Shown: one piece after another, positions 1 to 11,340 of the stretch
Numbering within the stretch: position 1 is the first letter of the stretch
Layout: every line of letters begins with the position of its first letter
DNA from: Pleurotus djamor
Lineage: Eukaryota; Basidiomycota; Agaricomycetes; Agaricales; Pleurotaceae
NCBI GenBank assembly: GCA_029747585.1
Contig: JAPEVF010000003.1
Coordinates: 62,001 to 126,000 of the forward strand
DNA length: 64,000 nucleotides
Reading direction: 5' to 3'
Program-made: the position numbers and the translations under genes
The notes under the pieces: model-generated
Told to the model about the DNA's origin: nothing
The model's database searches: none
The model's input: only the letters and a program-made list of their open reading frames with translations

Positions 1-1
1 T

Positions 2-2578
2 ACGTCCAACGGATCTGGATCTCCAACCAAACTTACGGCCAAGATGCTAGGGAGATCGCACACCGAGCCATCTGTAGGGCTGAGCACTACACGGAAGGAA
101 GGAACCACCTCATCCATATTCCCCAGCACCTCACGCAAACCTATATCTCCTTCTAAATCCCTTCCTTCATCACTGTTCGAAGCGGAGGTAGAGGAACCCT
201 CCTCCAGTGCACTCTCTGCTCGGGCTCAACCTCGGCCTCCACCTGTGACGCACGCTCGGACATACGGCGGTGCCTCACGGTCTTACTTGGTTGCTTTGCC
301 CACCCCCGATAGTATGCAGGCTGACGAAGATGACACACCTCGTGAGTCATATTCTCGACTGCGTGAGAGATGGGGTATCGATAGGTCCGAGGAGGACATC
401 GAACCTCCGCCACAGGATACCCCTTCTACCAGTCAGCCTGGTACGCCATCGAAGAGGAAAGGCAAAGCAAAGACTACAAATGCTAACCTTCGACCGGCCC
501 CTTTGCCTTATGGAATGATGAACGATCTGAGGAGTATCACGGAACTTCGAAGCAAAGGCGAGAGTAGACGATTCTTAGACGAGGTTGGGTATTTGTTTGA
601 AGGTCTGGAACCTGACGGGCCAATTGGCTTAAGGAGGGCTAGGTCAGTTTGCCTTGTTACGCGCCATGATTTTTCTCACATCGTATCTACAGTGCCATCG
701 AGATAGTTACCAAGTTATGTGAGGAACAATTCGCTCGCAAAGCAAAGGCCGCAGATTTTCTTCCGAAAACTTGGGATGTCCTGCATGCAGCGACAGATGG
801 AAGGACAGATAGGGTCAGTCATTTCGCTTCGCAGTAATTCCTTCCATTGTAACGATCATCCTAATGCAGGTTTTGGACCTCACCCTTGTGACTTTCGTGG
901 CCCTTGTCGCCCGTGATCCATCCTCGCTCGAAGACCTTGTTGTGTCGTCCTCCTCTGGATCCCGCATTGGTGATGTTTTGTTTGAATATCTGGGAGTCTA
1001 TCCACCGTCAAAGGACGGTTTATGCTACACCACTTCTAAGCTAACACCGGCTGAACTGAAGCGTCAAGGCATATCGATGAACGAACTCAACCAAGTACGT
1101 GTCCACCCCTCGTAGCTCGGCCAAAGTTACTCATCCATCCGCATCAGCTTAAAGCGTTGCATAAATTAATTTCCTCGCAATCATCCATCTTTGACCTAGA
1201 CATAGACGTAAGTCGCAAGGTTTTGGAGAGTTTCCCTCTAACATAAATTATCTATCCAGGTATCTACGAAACTACTTTTATCGCACAGCATGGCCGCGCT
1301 CTCACCCTCACATATCTCCTCCAACCACCTTCCCCGTCTCCTTGCAACATTGAAGGACTCACTGAAATACTTCGACGAGCGCTTAGAAGCCTATTGTTCT
1401 GGGCTATCGCTATCCTCCCCTACGGATCCCTCAAACATATTACCCTCTCAACTCCTACACACGCAAAATTGCCTCAGCTTACTGGAGTCATACTCCTTGG
1501 ACAATTGGTCTAAGGACGCTGACAAGGTTCCCGAAGTAATCTCACCTCAGCGCTATAATTGGTTGCCTGAAGGACTGCTTTCACTATCCATCGTCTGCGA
1601 AATAATCCAGAGGCACCCAGATGCGCGATTTGAGGACATAACACAACTAGGTCAGTCATACTCTGACAATCACAACAGCCTTGTCTAATCTCGCGCTCGC
1701 CGCTTCAAGCGATTACATGCAGCGAGGTCGTTTCCCGTGTTATGATGAGTCTGACTCATGATGATCCCGAATGGTGTCGCTCGCTACTCGAACTTGACGC
1801 GGGGCCCTTACACTTGATGCGGACTATCGTCAGGATGCATGCACAGAACAGACCGACTTCCAAAGCTTCACCGTTAAAGAGAGAAGACACGCCCTCCCTC
1901 GACGAACCCGCGACGAACGAACCTTCGACCGATTCTCAGGCATCGGATCGTCTTTGCCTCGCCTTGGCCCTGTTGACCAATCTCGTGCAAGGATATGATG
2001 GTGTGAAAGACGTCTTCGGATTTCTTTGTTCGTCTTCGCCGTTGTCTTCAACCTATGAGGTGACTTACCTTCCTTTGACATTAGATCTCGAGCCGGATTG
2101 CAAACTCAAGCGGAGCTGTGTTCGCTCGTGTTCATGCCCTAACAGCGTCAGCTCCTTGAACATCCTATCCAACCTATACGTTGACTACCTCAAGCCTGAA
2201 AGCTCATCACGGTCTCTGGGCACCGAATACCTCTCTGGACACCTGTCCATTCTCCTTGGTATGCTCATGCAGAGGAGCAAGGACAATCAAACACGCATCC
2301 TTGCCTTGTTGCCTGGTTCCACCGATCGAAACAAGCTGGCCGGACTCATTGAGATTTCGACGGACTTTACGGCTTTTTACAAGGCTCTGATGGTGAAACT
2401 TCAAGAAGCTGGTGATATCTCGGAAGGCGTTGGATACAGGGGCGACCAGGAGACGAACGGTGAATCAGCCTCTCCTGCCACTCCCGTTGCTCGGCGAACC
2501 CGTGAAGCTGGTGAAAAGATTGATTCTACCGTGAAGGAGATTATTGCGTTCTTGGAAACCTTAAAGCAGCAGGTTTAA
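2..2578 (+). CDS. wpl1: WAPL cohesin-release factor, 5'-partial
   Basis: WAPL removes cohesin from chromosomes by opening its ring together with Pds5. The reading frame is already open at base 2 and has no start, so the N-terminus lies outside the window. Six exons join in frame: 2-642, 693-813, 870-1094, 1148-1207, 1260-1650 and 1710-2578, about 768 residues. The first visible 160 residues are Ser/Pro-rich and probably disordered. The WAPL domain opens with NDLRSITELRSKGESRRFLD followed by GLRRA and AIEIVTKLCEEQFARK, which is the family signature. Helical-repeat sequence follows (DRLCLALALLTNLVQGYDGV). For the fifth intron a 28-nt acceptor is also possible, but the 59-nt choice keeps the frame and has a CTAAT branch site. 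Exon junctions are my reading of GT..AG sites. Confidence 0.92.
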
Positions 2579-3791
2579 GTACTCAGACTACTACAAGTTC
2601 AAGCCCACTAGTGATACTTGTAGTTGTCTTGTTTCGCAGTTTCTGGCACCTTCGGCCATGATAATGATGATTCCTTCACAGTCTGCTCCAAGCTATGCAC
2701 CATTCTTCCGCGAAATCCTCCGACGTCGAACGGCGCGCAGCTGAAAATTCTGTCCCCTCGACGATACTTAGACGTCACTCTTTCCTAGCCCCTGCACATT
2801 GCTAATCAACTCTCCTTCGGCATCATCTTTGATGTCCTCCTGCATTGCCACCAACTCGCTCCCGCAGCGTCAGCCACCGCACAGTAATTACCAACCACAG
2901 CAGCAAACAACATCCGATAATCCATACGGACAGGGTTCAACGGTCGACTGCGCCACACTACACCATTTGCACAAGATCGATCTTTTCAATGCCCGTGGAT
3001 CCACTTCCGCTGCCTATGTCTCCGCTCTTGGGGGGACGAACTTCCAATGATCTGACCAAGAACATCGACAATGTTCCGACTAATCTGCTCAGGGCCAAAC
3101 GCGATGGTGCGAGGTGTTTGCGATGCAGAACCCCTTTCATTCGAANGCATCCTGCATATGCACCTCCATCCATGTAACTGGGTAACAATGTTTAGTACAG
3201 GGAAGCGAGATCGGACATCTGATGTGTCTCGCTGATTCAAGGCTGCAATGTTATACGTGAGCCGGAGCACTTGAGACTTTTCAATTCCTACAGGATTACT
3301 AGCCGAGCTAGAATTTGACGCCGGAAACAACTCCTCCATTGAGAATGATGTCCGCAGCGCTCACTCCGACATCATCAACGCATCATTCACAAGTACAGCT
3401 TTCCCCGGTGCCTGTCGAAAGCTTACTGTCTGAAACACGCCGCACAGTGTTCGAAAAGGTCTCGCATTGTGCGCAGAAAGCATGTGAGCAAGCCAAGGTA
3501 TTCGAAGAATCTCCGACCAGGCCATGGAAAGCTCTCTTCGAACACAAATTGGCTGCGCTTGAACGTCGAACGCCGTGCAGGCTGTTGAGGCGGGTTTTCA
3601 TTAGGGCTATTTTTCCCGCGGAAGCCACAGAGTCGCCGAACAGACTGTTTTGGAGTGATCATCCAAGTCAGAAGTGTCAAGGNGACGTATATCGTAACAC
3701 ATGGACTTCTATNTCCAGTCCGCATCTTTAAATACTTCCGTCCTATCTCGTCAATACGTGATTCCCTCTTCTCGCCTTCCACGTTCGGCCC
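2579..3791. other. Intergenic stretch, no supported gene
   Basis: This is the 3' flank of WAPL and the promoter region of the next plus-strand gene. Open frames exist on both strands (one plus-strand frame runs 3315-3731), but none shows a recognisable domain or a convincing splice pattern. Three isolated Ns (3146, 3683, 3712) lower confidence. An old gene remnant cannot be excluded. Confidence 0.5.
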
Positions 3792-5323
3792 ATGCTTGCC
3801 CTCACCACCGCGTCCGCTGAGCTGACCGGTACCCTTCTCCAAAGCTTGCTTTTCGGTGAGTATTTCGCTAGTAATAGTAGCTCACCCAAAATCTCACAAT
3901 ATATCTTATCTATTGAAGGTGTTTATCTACTTCTTTGCATCGGAAATGTCAGTGTCTTCACGAATGACACCTACCGCAAACGGAATCTCCTCCTCGTACT
4001 CGCCAATGCCGCCTTGTTTGTGTTCATAACCACTGTATGTTCCTTCCCGCAACCCATCTTGCCGTCGCTGACTCTTTTTGCCCAAATGAAGCATTGGAGT
4101 ATCCAAGTAACACGACTATACGACGCGTTGAGCAACAGTGGCTTTCTCAACGACACGGCCAACGCCTTCTTCATCAACACCAACGACCCAAGATTCGTCG
4201 CTAAGAATGTCTTGTATTTCTCTCAAACTTTGATGGCAGATTCGATGATGGTCAGTAATTAGATCCATGGAGCCTCGCGTCCTGATACCATTGCGATCTC
4301 GCTTGCAACAGGTNTACAGACTCTATATCGTGTGGAACCGAAACTGGCGCATCATCATACCCTCAATCGTAGCCATAACAGTGTTTCTCGGTAAGAGCCA
4401 TTCAGCAGAAACACTATTTATCATGGTTCTAAAGATGCCTTGATAGTCAGCGCCATCATTGAAACGCAACGTTTCTCCCAACCTATCTCCATGCCCAATG
4501 ATCCAAGCGTCAATGTTTCCCCATGGCTAGTGCTCCTGGTGTTTATGTCGTTGTTGTAGGTCTCGCCTTTCTCTTCTCGCCTAGGCCCCCCCGCTCATGA
4601 TACCAGTGATACATTTTATATCACAGGTGCATATTACAGCATCCGAAGCGATTGTGTCGCATTGACTCATCGGTCCAATCTTAGGTCTTATCGCCTGGCG
4701 GGTATGGAGCCTTCGCCGCGTTCTCAAACAATTCTCACCCACTAGTAGTCTCGGAGTCAGTGATCATCAGAATGTTTACAACAACACTGACTGACCACTA
4801 GGGTCTACAGCCTGTCATCCAAATTGTTGTAGAGAGCGCGGTGCTATACACGTANGATCTTGATCACCTCACTGNTCAACATACTGATAGTTTATTATTA
4901 GATCTTGCGGGATCTTTTTTNGTCGCCACTTTACTCGCAAGAAGCCCTGCTCTGTTCATTGCCTTGGATATAGTCAGTCTTCTTTCATGATTATCACAAC
5001 ATCGTCTTCTGATACCAACGCTTTGTCTTAGATAAGTCCAATGATTGTGAGCGCATTGCGTATCGTCGCTATTATTAGCCAGCATTGACCAGTCCACATA
5101 GGGCATTTCCTACGCGTTGATCACTGTTCGCTCGAACTTCCGACACCGCGATGACGAGTACTCCACCCCAGCAAATTCGAACCTCCGGCGGGATATGGAG
5201 ATGGGTCCTATACCTGCGTTAAACGTTGAAAACGCGTCGAATCACAACAGCGTGGCGTACAGCCAATCAAGTACGTTGTACAATACGGGGAGTATGCCAG
5301 ACTTGAAGAAGCCAGAAGATTAA
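3792..5323 (+). CDS. Seven-span fungal membrane protein, unknown function
   Basis: This is a multi-pass membrane protein of a family much expanded in mushroom genomes, whose function is not established. Exons 3792-3855, 3919-4034, 4092-4250 and one starting at 4312 are clear; three or four more follow to the stop at 5323. Hydrophobic segments include GVYLLLCIGNVSVF, LLLVLANAALFVFITT, a stretch near IIIPSIVAITVFL and later VESAVLYT. The family-typical motif YRLYIVWNRNW follows exon 3. Near the end SPMIG joins ISYALITVRS across an intron at about 5050-5100, again as in relatives. The short polar tail is rich in Asn and Ser. Ns at 4313, 4856, 4875 and 4921 leave exons 5-7 uncertain. A receptor-like role is possible but not shown. 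Confidence 0.75.
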
Positions 5324-6506
5324 TCCAAAGATACCCATATATCTGTATTTTATACCAACGGGACCGAAGCCGTAAGCGGCATAATTGGGACCACAGGACG
5401 TCTGCCGTCCTTCCGCAACATGCGACGCGACCTCGAATGCGGAAGAGGCGTTGACGACGTGTATTAATTGACCTGCAGTCTTGTACCAGTCTTGTACTTA
5501 CTCTGAGTGTACCTACTCACCTTGTCGAAAAGGATAACACGCACCAGTGGTATGATTTGCTCATATCAGATAATCTCGGACTCGGGATGAAGTCAGCAGG
5601 ACGGAATCATTATAGCCGCCAGGACATGCCGGGGCACTTCAACACTTCAACCTCGACCACTCAGGCACAATGACGACTCTCAACAAATCCCCCACCCTGA
5701 TGCTGTATTGTTTTTCTGGCACGTACTGATGGCAGGAACAATTATGAAGGCGCGTCAACGCGGCGGGCAGCATGCTTGTCACGTACGACTGCTAAGGCCC
5801 ACAAGACCAAAGACCAAAGGTTGCTAACTGACCTACCGGTCTCTATTAGTTTTAGTGGGCCCAACTCGACGCCATCCACTCTAAAAACTAAATCGGCGTC
5901 GTGTCATCGAGAATCGAGATCGCATGGTTGGCTTTGCTTCAGCCTTTTCTCTCTGCTCCCCATGATGTGCCAAGCATGGCGCGAATTAATGGCACAAAAT
6001 ACATCATTTTTGAAAGATCTCAATGCTTGGAATCAGCCACCGCGTCAGGGAGATTTTCTAGCCGACTTTTCTGCTGGCACAGCGTTGACGTACAACCTAC
6101 CCAATGGTCGGTCCATGGTAGATTTCTCTATGTCACCATTCTCCATGCTATCTGTCCATCCCATCACCATCATAGTGAGTACTAACTACTTGCCGTGACG
6201 TTCGAAGCTACTTGCTGCTAACTACCCTTGCCGTGACGTCCAGTATGCTAGTTCTCTCTGCGCCTTGGGGTATGGTGTGGGATATGTATAAATAGTTCTC
6301 CTCGAACGCCTAACTTTCTTCAGCGGACTTCTCCAGCATCATCGTAGGTCTTCTTCTCCTCTTCGGAGAAGAGTTACTGACGCCTTCGGTGCTCTTCTAG
6401 ACTCCTTGGTCGCTTGCCTTCAGGGATTTTCTTGAGTTTTGTGAGTGCTTCTCTCCTTCGGGTCCGGATCGCCTCACCTAAACGTCTATTTTTCCTTCCC
6501 AGAAAA
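5324..6506. other. Intergenic/promoter region of the Lys-rich secreted protein gene
   Basis: No gene is supported here; the frames near 5776-6198 have no recognisable content. Two copies of TTGCCGTGACGT-type sequence lie at about 6190-6201 and 6228-6239, each containing TGACGT, a core bound by bZIP proteins of the ATF/CREB type in fungi. A TATA box follows. Confidence 0.5.
6287..6294 (+). promoter_or_regulatory. TATA box of the Lys-rich secreted protein gene
   Basis: TATAAATA lies about 213 bases before the ATG at 6507 and is followed by a CT-rich tract, consistent with a start of transcription near 6320 and a long 5' leader. Confidence 0.6.
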
Positions 6507-9184
6507 ATGAAACAAGTTTTTGCTCTCGCCATCATTGCCGCAGCCCTCGTTGCTGCTTCCCCCGCCAATGACTGGTCACAACCCTGTTTCGACGGCGAGT
6601 GTGCCTACGACCTCCCATCCGGGTCTGGATCTGGAGCCGTTAAGATCGTGAGTTCCCCTTAGACTGCATCTCTTGCTAGTCTTCTCACACATTCCTGACA
6701 CACAGTACGGCTCCTCCAAATCGGTGACTGATATCACCCCTGCCGCTGGATGGGTCGTTTTGGAGTGCGACCCCCACGCCCTTGCACAAGACGTTCGTCT
6801 TGTTTGCAACGGAGATGATGCTGGATGCAACCACTTGTTCGACCACGACGGCCCCTCGGGCAAGCTCGTGCGTCTCCCTGAGAGCGTAAGTTCAATCACT
6901 TATTCGCCATATGATATCTTCTCAACGTCCTTGCCATACAGTGTGGTCCGGCTCCTTTCGCTCGGATTGCTTCAGCTGTCGTCGCTGACAACCAATCCGT
7001 TCCTTCACACCTTACCCGCCGTGATGGATCTACCCCCCAAGTCCACACCCTCACCATTGACGACAACTTCGCCGCCATCGACGCTGAGAAGTCAGTATCT
7101 ATGGACAGTCTGGTCACTGGAGTATTCACTGATAATTTGTCTAGGTCTGGCCCCATCAACTTCGCTGTCGTCGCTGGTAACTTTGACGGCATTGCCTTCC
7201 CGTCAATGAACACCCTCTCTGCCCGTGATGTTGACGAGGGGGATGCCAAGAAGGCTGACAAGAAAGCCGACAAGAAAGACAAGAAGGGCGATAAGAAGGA
7301 CAAGAAAGATGACAAGAAAGCCGACAAGAAGGGCGACAAGAAGGGCGACAAGAAAGCCGANAAGAAGGGCGACAAGAAGGGCGACAAGAAGGACGACAAG
7401 AAGGACGACAAGAAGGGCGATAAGAAAGTCGACAAGAAGGAGTGGTTCGTTAAGGCCGTCACAAACATCAAGAAGGCTAAGACCGAGGTTGGCAAGGACG
7501 ACACCAAAGGTGCGTATTCCTTTACCTTTCCATCGGATTTCGCTTCTCACAATTATTCGATTCAGACAAGGCCTCCTTCAACATTGAGCACAAGAAGGCT
7601 TTCAAGCCAGTCACATTGAACAAGAACGATGTGCTCTACTCGCTCAGCAAACAGTGCCCGGCCGCTTCTAACTACAAGACTTCCGTCGAAGGCAAGACCA
7701 AGTTCGATATCACCCTCGGTGTCGCCGCTTCTGGATCTCTCGTCCCTCCCAAAGTTGAAGACTTCGCTCTCATGATTGGTTAGTCCTAATCCATCCACTT
7801 CGGAACCAGCCTTGACACATTCTCTCTCATTAGGTGCTGACATTGATATCGACGGCAAGATCACCCTCGACAGTGACATTGTTGTAAGTACAATTGCTTC
7901 CTTTCACCCAGAACCACACCAACACCATTTCAGGGTGACTACGATGGCAAGGAACGCGCTCTCGTCGCCAAGCAGGGTGTTGCCTCCCTCGACATCCCCA
8001 GCGTCTTCAAGCTCGCCCCCGCTGTCACCCTCTTCACTTCCATCAAGACTCAGCAAGACCTCCTCGTTGACTACTCCGCTGAGGTCAACTACGACTTGGA
8101 CGACAGTGAGTCATACACCCCGCTTACACCCGCTTGAGCTAATCATGACCATAGTTGAATTCTGGTANCCCCCCTGCCGTCGCCAAATCCTTCGAGAAGT
8201 CCGGCAAGGCCGCTGCCCTCGACACTGGTCAGTTCCCTCGGGCTCTCTCTGGTGCACCATCTTGATCTTTTGTTACCTAGCCTACACCCTCTCCGCTAGC
8301 TCCGATGTTGAGGGTGACGTCAACGTTGACTTCCACTTGCGCCCCCTCATCGAGGTTGATGTCACTGGTTTCGGACAATCTGCCACCGTCTTCCTCGAGG
8401 CCGACTCCAGCGTCACCCTCGATCTCGATGGCGAAGCCGATGATGGAAAGAAGGACGCCAAGAAGGATGACAAGAAGGACGACAAGAAGGACGACAAGAA
8501 GGATGACAAGAAGGGCGACAAGAAGGGCGACAAGAAAGCCGACAAGAAGGATAAGAAAGCCGACAAGAAGGACAAGAAGGGCGGAAAGAAGGGCAAGAAG
8601 GACGCTGAATTGGTCGAGCGCTCTATCCCTCCTTACGGCTCTGAAGCTCGCAGCCTCGCCTCCCGCGGTGTCAAGGGTCAATTCGACGGTTGTGCTGTCA
8701 TCTCCACCGACATCGATGTCAACGGTGGCTCATCCGGCAACTTCTTCGGTATCTTCAAGGGCAAGAACACTGTCGACGTCTTGGAACGCAAGGGCGAGCT
8801 CTTGAACGTGAGTATCCTACCTCATGGCAATTGCTCTCGTTTCTCATCTCCTCCCCTAGAAATGCTTCGGTGACTCTGAAGGCAAGGGCAAGAAGGCTGG
8901 CAAGAAGGCCGACAAGAAGGNTGACAAGAAGGCCGACAAGAAAGACGGAAAGAAAGACGGAAAGAAGGCCGACAAGAAGGACAAGAAGGCTGGCAAGAAG
9001 GACGGAAAGAAGGCCGACAAGAAGAACAAGCGCGATGCTCTCCTCGACCCCTTCGTCTGCCCCAAGCCCGCTGTCGGCAAGCCCGTCCTCATCTCCAAGG
9101 AAGTCGTCAAGGCAAAGAAGTAAGACCCTTGCCTCATCCGCCTATGGAAACATACTTACTCTCGATCTTAGGGTCCTCAACTAA
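6507..9184 (+). CDS. Secreted protein with three Lys/Asp repeat blocks
   Basis: The function is unknown. The protein opens with a clear signal peptide (MKQVFALAIIAAALVAASPA). The first part has paired cysteines (CFDGEC, CNGDDAGC) and the motifs RLPES and CGPAPFARIASAVVADNQ. Three long blocks of Asp-Lys-Lys-Gly/Ala units follow at 7247-7441, 8446-8601 and 8881-9033, separated by beta-rich sequence such as HLRPLIEVDVTGFGQ and a late CAVISTDIDVNG segment. There are at least eight introns of 50-65 nt. The last exon probably ends AKKVLN after an intron at 9120-9171; if that intron is not used the stop is 9121-9123. A frameshift coincides with the N at 8168, next to a C run, and is probably a sequencing error. 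Dibasic sites (TRRD, NKRD) could be Kex2 sites. Confidence 0.8.
7247..7441 (+). repeat. Lys/Asp tandem repeat block 1
   Basis: A 9-12 nt unit (GACAAGAAG plus GGC or GCC) is repeated and encodes DKKG/DKKA. It contains an N at 7362 where the repeat pattern predicts C. Confidence 0.9.
8446..8601 (+). repeat. Lys/Asp tandem repeat block 2
   Basis: The same unit as in block 1, mostly AAGGACGACAAG, encoding KDDK runs inside one exon of the secreted protein. Confidence 0.9.
8881..9033 (+). repeat. Lys-rich tandem repeat block 3
   Basis: Third block, with more Gly and Ala (GKKAGKKADKK type). It ends just before KKNKRD, a possible processing site. Confidence 0.9.
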
Positions 9185-9393
9185 ATGTGGTCGCGAGATC
9201 CGCCCCGTCCACAAGTAACTTTCTAATGCTGATGTCTTTCGCGTCTTTAATCCCCTTCTTACACAACCACCTTCTTATACCACCCGCATACAAAATAATG
9301 GTTAGTTTAATAGGGATATCATATGTCTCAGCGCCCATTCATTATCTCAACTACATAATGTATCGCTAGACTGTGCTAATGACACCCGCCTTT

Positions 9394-11080
9394 CTATCTC
9401 CTCCCACCTTCGCGAGCTGAACCATCCAAATACTCAAAGTCAATCCAAGACACNCGTCCTCTGAACACCGAATTANCTGTAAACTGCCGTGCATCCTGAT
9501 CAGTTAGCAGGTGATCTAATGGAATTCGATGTGTATCATTCGCTCCAGGACCTGTCAAGAAGGTTAGGAACCCGTGAAGATATGGTTGGAGAAAGTTCAA
9601 GCACCAAACGACGCATATTCAGCGTAGAAAGTCGTATTCATGATGGTGGGCCTTTGGGAGTCTGGTGAGTTTGATTTATTAAGCAGTTGTAGANTGATAG
9701 ACGTACCTGTNGGAATTGAAAGGTGTCCAGCCTTCTGGTCGTATGCTGTCANCCATAAATGTCTTGAGATATACCGTTGTAGCTAGATCATTCCAAGGTC
9801 GCCCTTCGTTGAAGTTGAGTTTCAGCGCGCCTAGTTATGCTTNGCAGGCGAGAACCACAAACCCAAGAAACATCGTTCCTTCGTGACTACGGTGTTATTT
9901 GCATCCGGTGACTAGACTTCTTCGTCAAAGTGACCCAGAGAGAGACGATGCACACCTCACCCTAACGATCTTCGAATTTGAAATGTAGGCACCATACCGA
10001 TTTCCTGGGGCGTCGGTCTGGTTGGTCCCCTTCCACGCCACTATTCCTCCTCCACACGCTCTATTTGCCAAGACCACGTTTTCGAACCATCTATCGTAAA
10101 GTTACATACTGCACGCAATGGATGAGTGATCTGAGGGCTCACGCAGTTCCGAAACCGAACAAGTCTCGTGACAGAAAGGGGGTCATACAGGGGAACCNAC
10201 ATCAAGAGATTCAATGCGAACTCACAATCGGTTTGACCATATACGATACTGTCCGCAACGTATGTGCTAGCATTTCTTCCCGTATACCATGTATCTTGAT
10301 AGCTAGAGAAGGTGCAGCCGTAAAATGACGCGTTCGCATATGAGATATCGGTCACAAGGGCCTGAGATATTGAGAAGTTTGCCTGGTCNACGAGGTTGAG
10401 ATGATTTATGGAGGTCAGTAGTAGAGATGATGAGCGCACAGCACGACTCTGAAAGTCGATATTGTAAGCTTTGAAGTCATCNCAACCGAGAAGGGCTTGN
10501 AAAGGTGCCCCAGTCGGACCTGTGCCGATTAATGCACCCTCGCGCGAAGGTGCGACCGTTAGGACGGCTGAGTCGGCGTCGTCCATGCCAGACTTGACGA
10601 ACTTGTTATCCCAGATTCGAACGAGGTTTGTGGAAGATACATTGGAAATCGATGAATCATGAACCAAGGCGGACATCGAGACTTGTCCCTACAAGCACTT
10701 AGGCGACAAACTTCCACATTTCGGAAGAAAGCATACGAGAAGGGTAAGAGGAGTTCTCCGAGTTACATTGATAGTTTCGTGATACTCCCCTGCGCCAATG
10801 AGTATGACGGAGCTATGCTCGTCTTCACTAGGTGCAAGACGTCAGCTGTAAACACTGAGAGGGGAAGGAGCTCCGAATACAGTGATGATATNGCTTCCTG
10901 GACGCTGCGGAACTCTGAGNAAGAGTCATTGGGATCGCTGGAAACGAAGACAGTGCCTGCAGGGCATCCCTCCAGCGGCGATACGCCTGGCGGCTTTTGT
11001 TTCTGACAGGAAAGGAATTGGGGAGACAAGGCAGAGACGAATGGGAGGAAGCCAACGACCGAAGCAAGAGAGATCTTCAT
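9394..11080 (-). CDS. Secreted pectin methylesterase (CE8)
   Basis: This enzyme removes methyl esters from pectin in plant cell walls and acts outside the cell. The start at 11080 gives a signal peptide (MKISLASVVGFLPFVSAL), then CPAGTVFVSS and a FRSVQEAI-like segment typical of the family. The right-handed beta-helix core follows: the motif around QALLG.DDFKAYNIDFQ, then GCTFSSYQDTWYTG, which carries the conserved Gln-Asp of the active site, then IVYGQTD where relatives have the second Asp loop. The C-terminal exons contain TTFYAEYASFG joined across an intron to PGANDTHRIPLDHLL and end WIDFEYLDGSAREGG. There are about eight introns. Several Ns fall in exons but no fixed break is seen. The neighbouring minus-strand gene is also secreted. 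Confidence 0.9.
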
Positions 11081-11340
11081 CAGGAGAGTCGATGCCAGCC
11101 ATTCTTCGTTGACGATGTAAATAGTATTCAGGAGAGAGCGGCCCGTGCGTCCAGCGTGTTCACTAATACCNNTTACCACNNNGGGCCGCACGGTCCATCG
11201 AGAATGATAATCAAGAAGACGCAAAGCGGCGGATCCGACCAGGTATGAATGTATTGGGGGTATGGAGAAGTAAAAATACACAGCTGTCAGTAACTATTGT
11301 CATTCACGNNNAAGCTTCCTCTATGGAGGCACTATGCAAT

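Noticed and set aside
1651..1678. A 28-nt intron in the WAPL gene
   Set aside because: It is shorter than any other intron here and leads to a stop; the acceptor at 1709 keeps the frame into the next exon.
3315..3731. Plus-strand open frame of about 138 codons
   Set aside because: No ATG-linked promoter, no recognisable domain, two Ns inside, and no splice pattern to extend it.
6896..7550. Long minus-strand open frames rich in Phe, Leu, Ser or Val (also at 8277-8681 and 8856-9137)
   Set aside because: They are the antisense reading of the Lys/Asp repeat blocks; the periodic codons keep all frames open. No promoter or introns support them.
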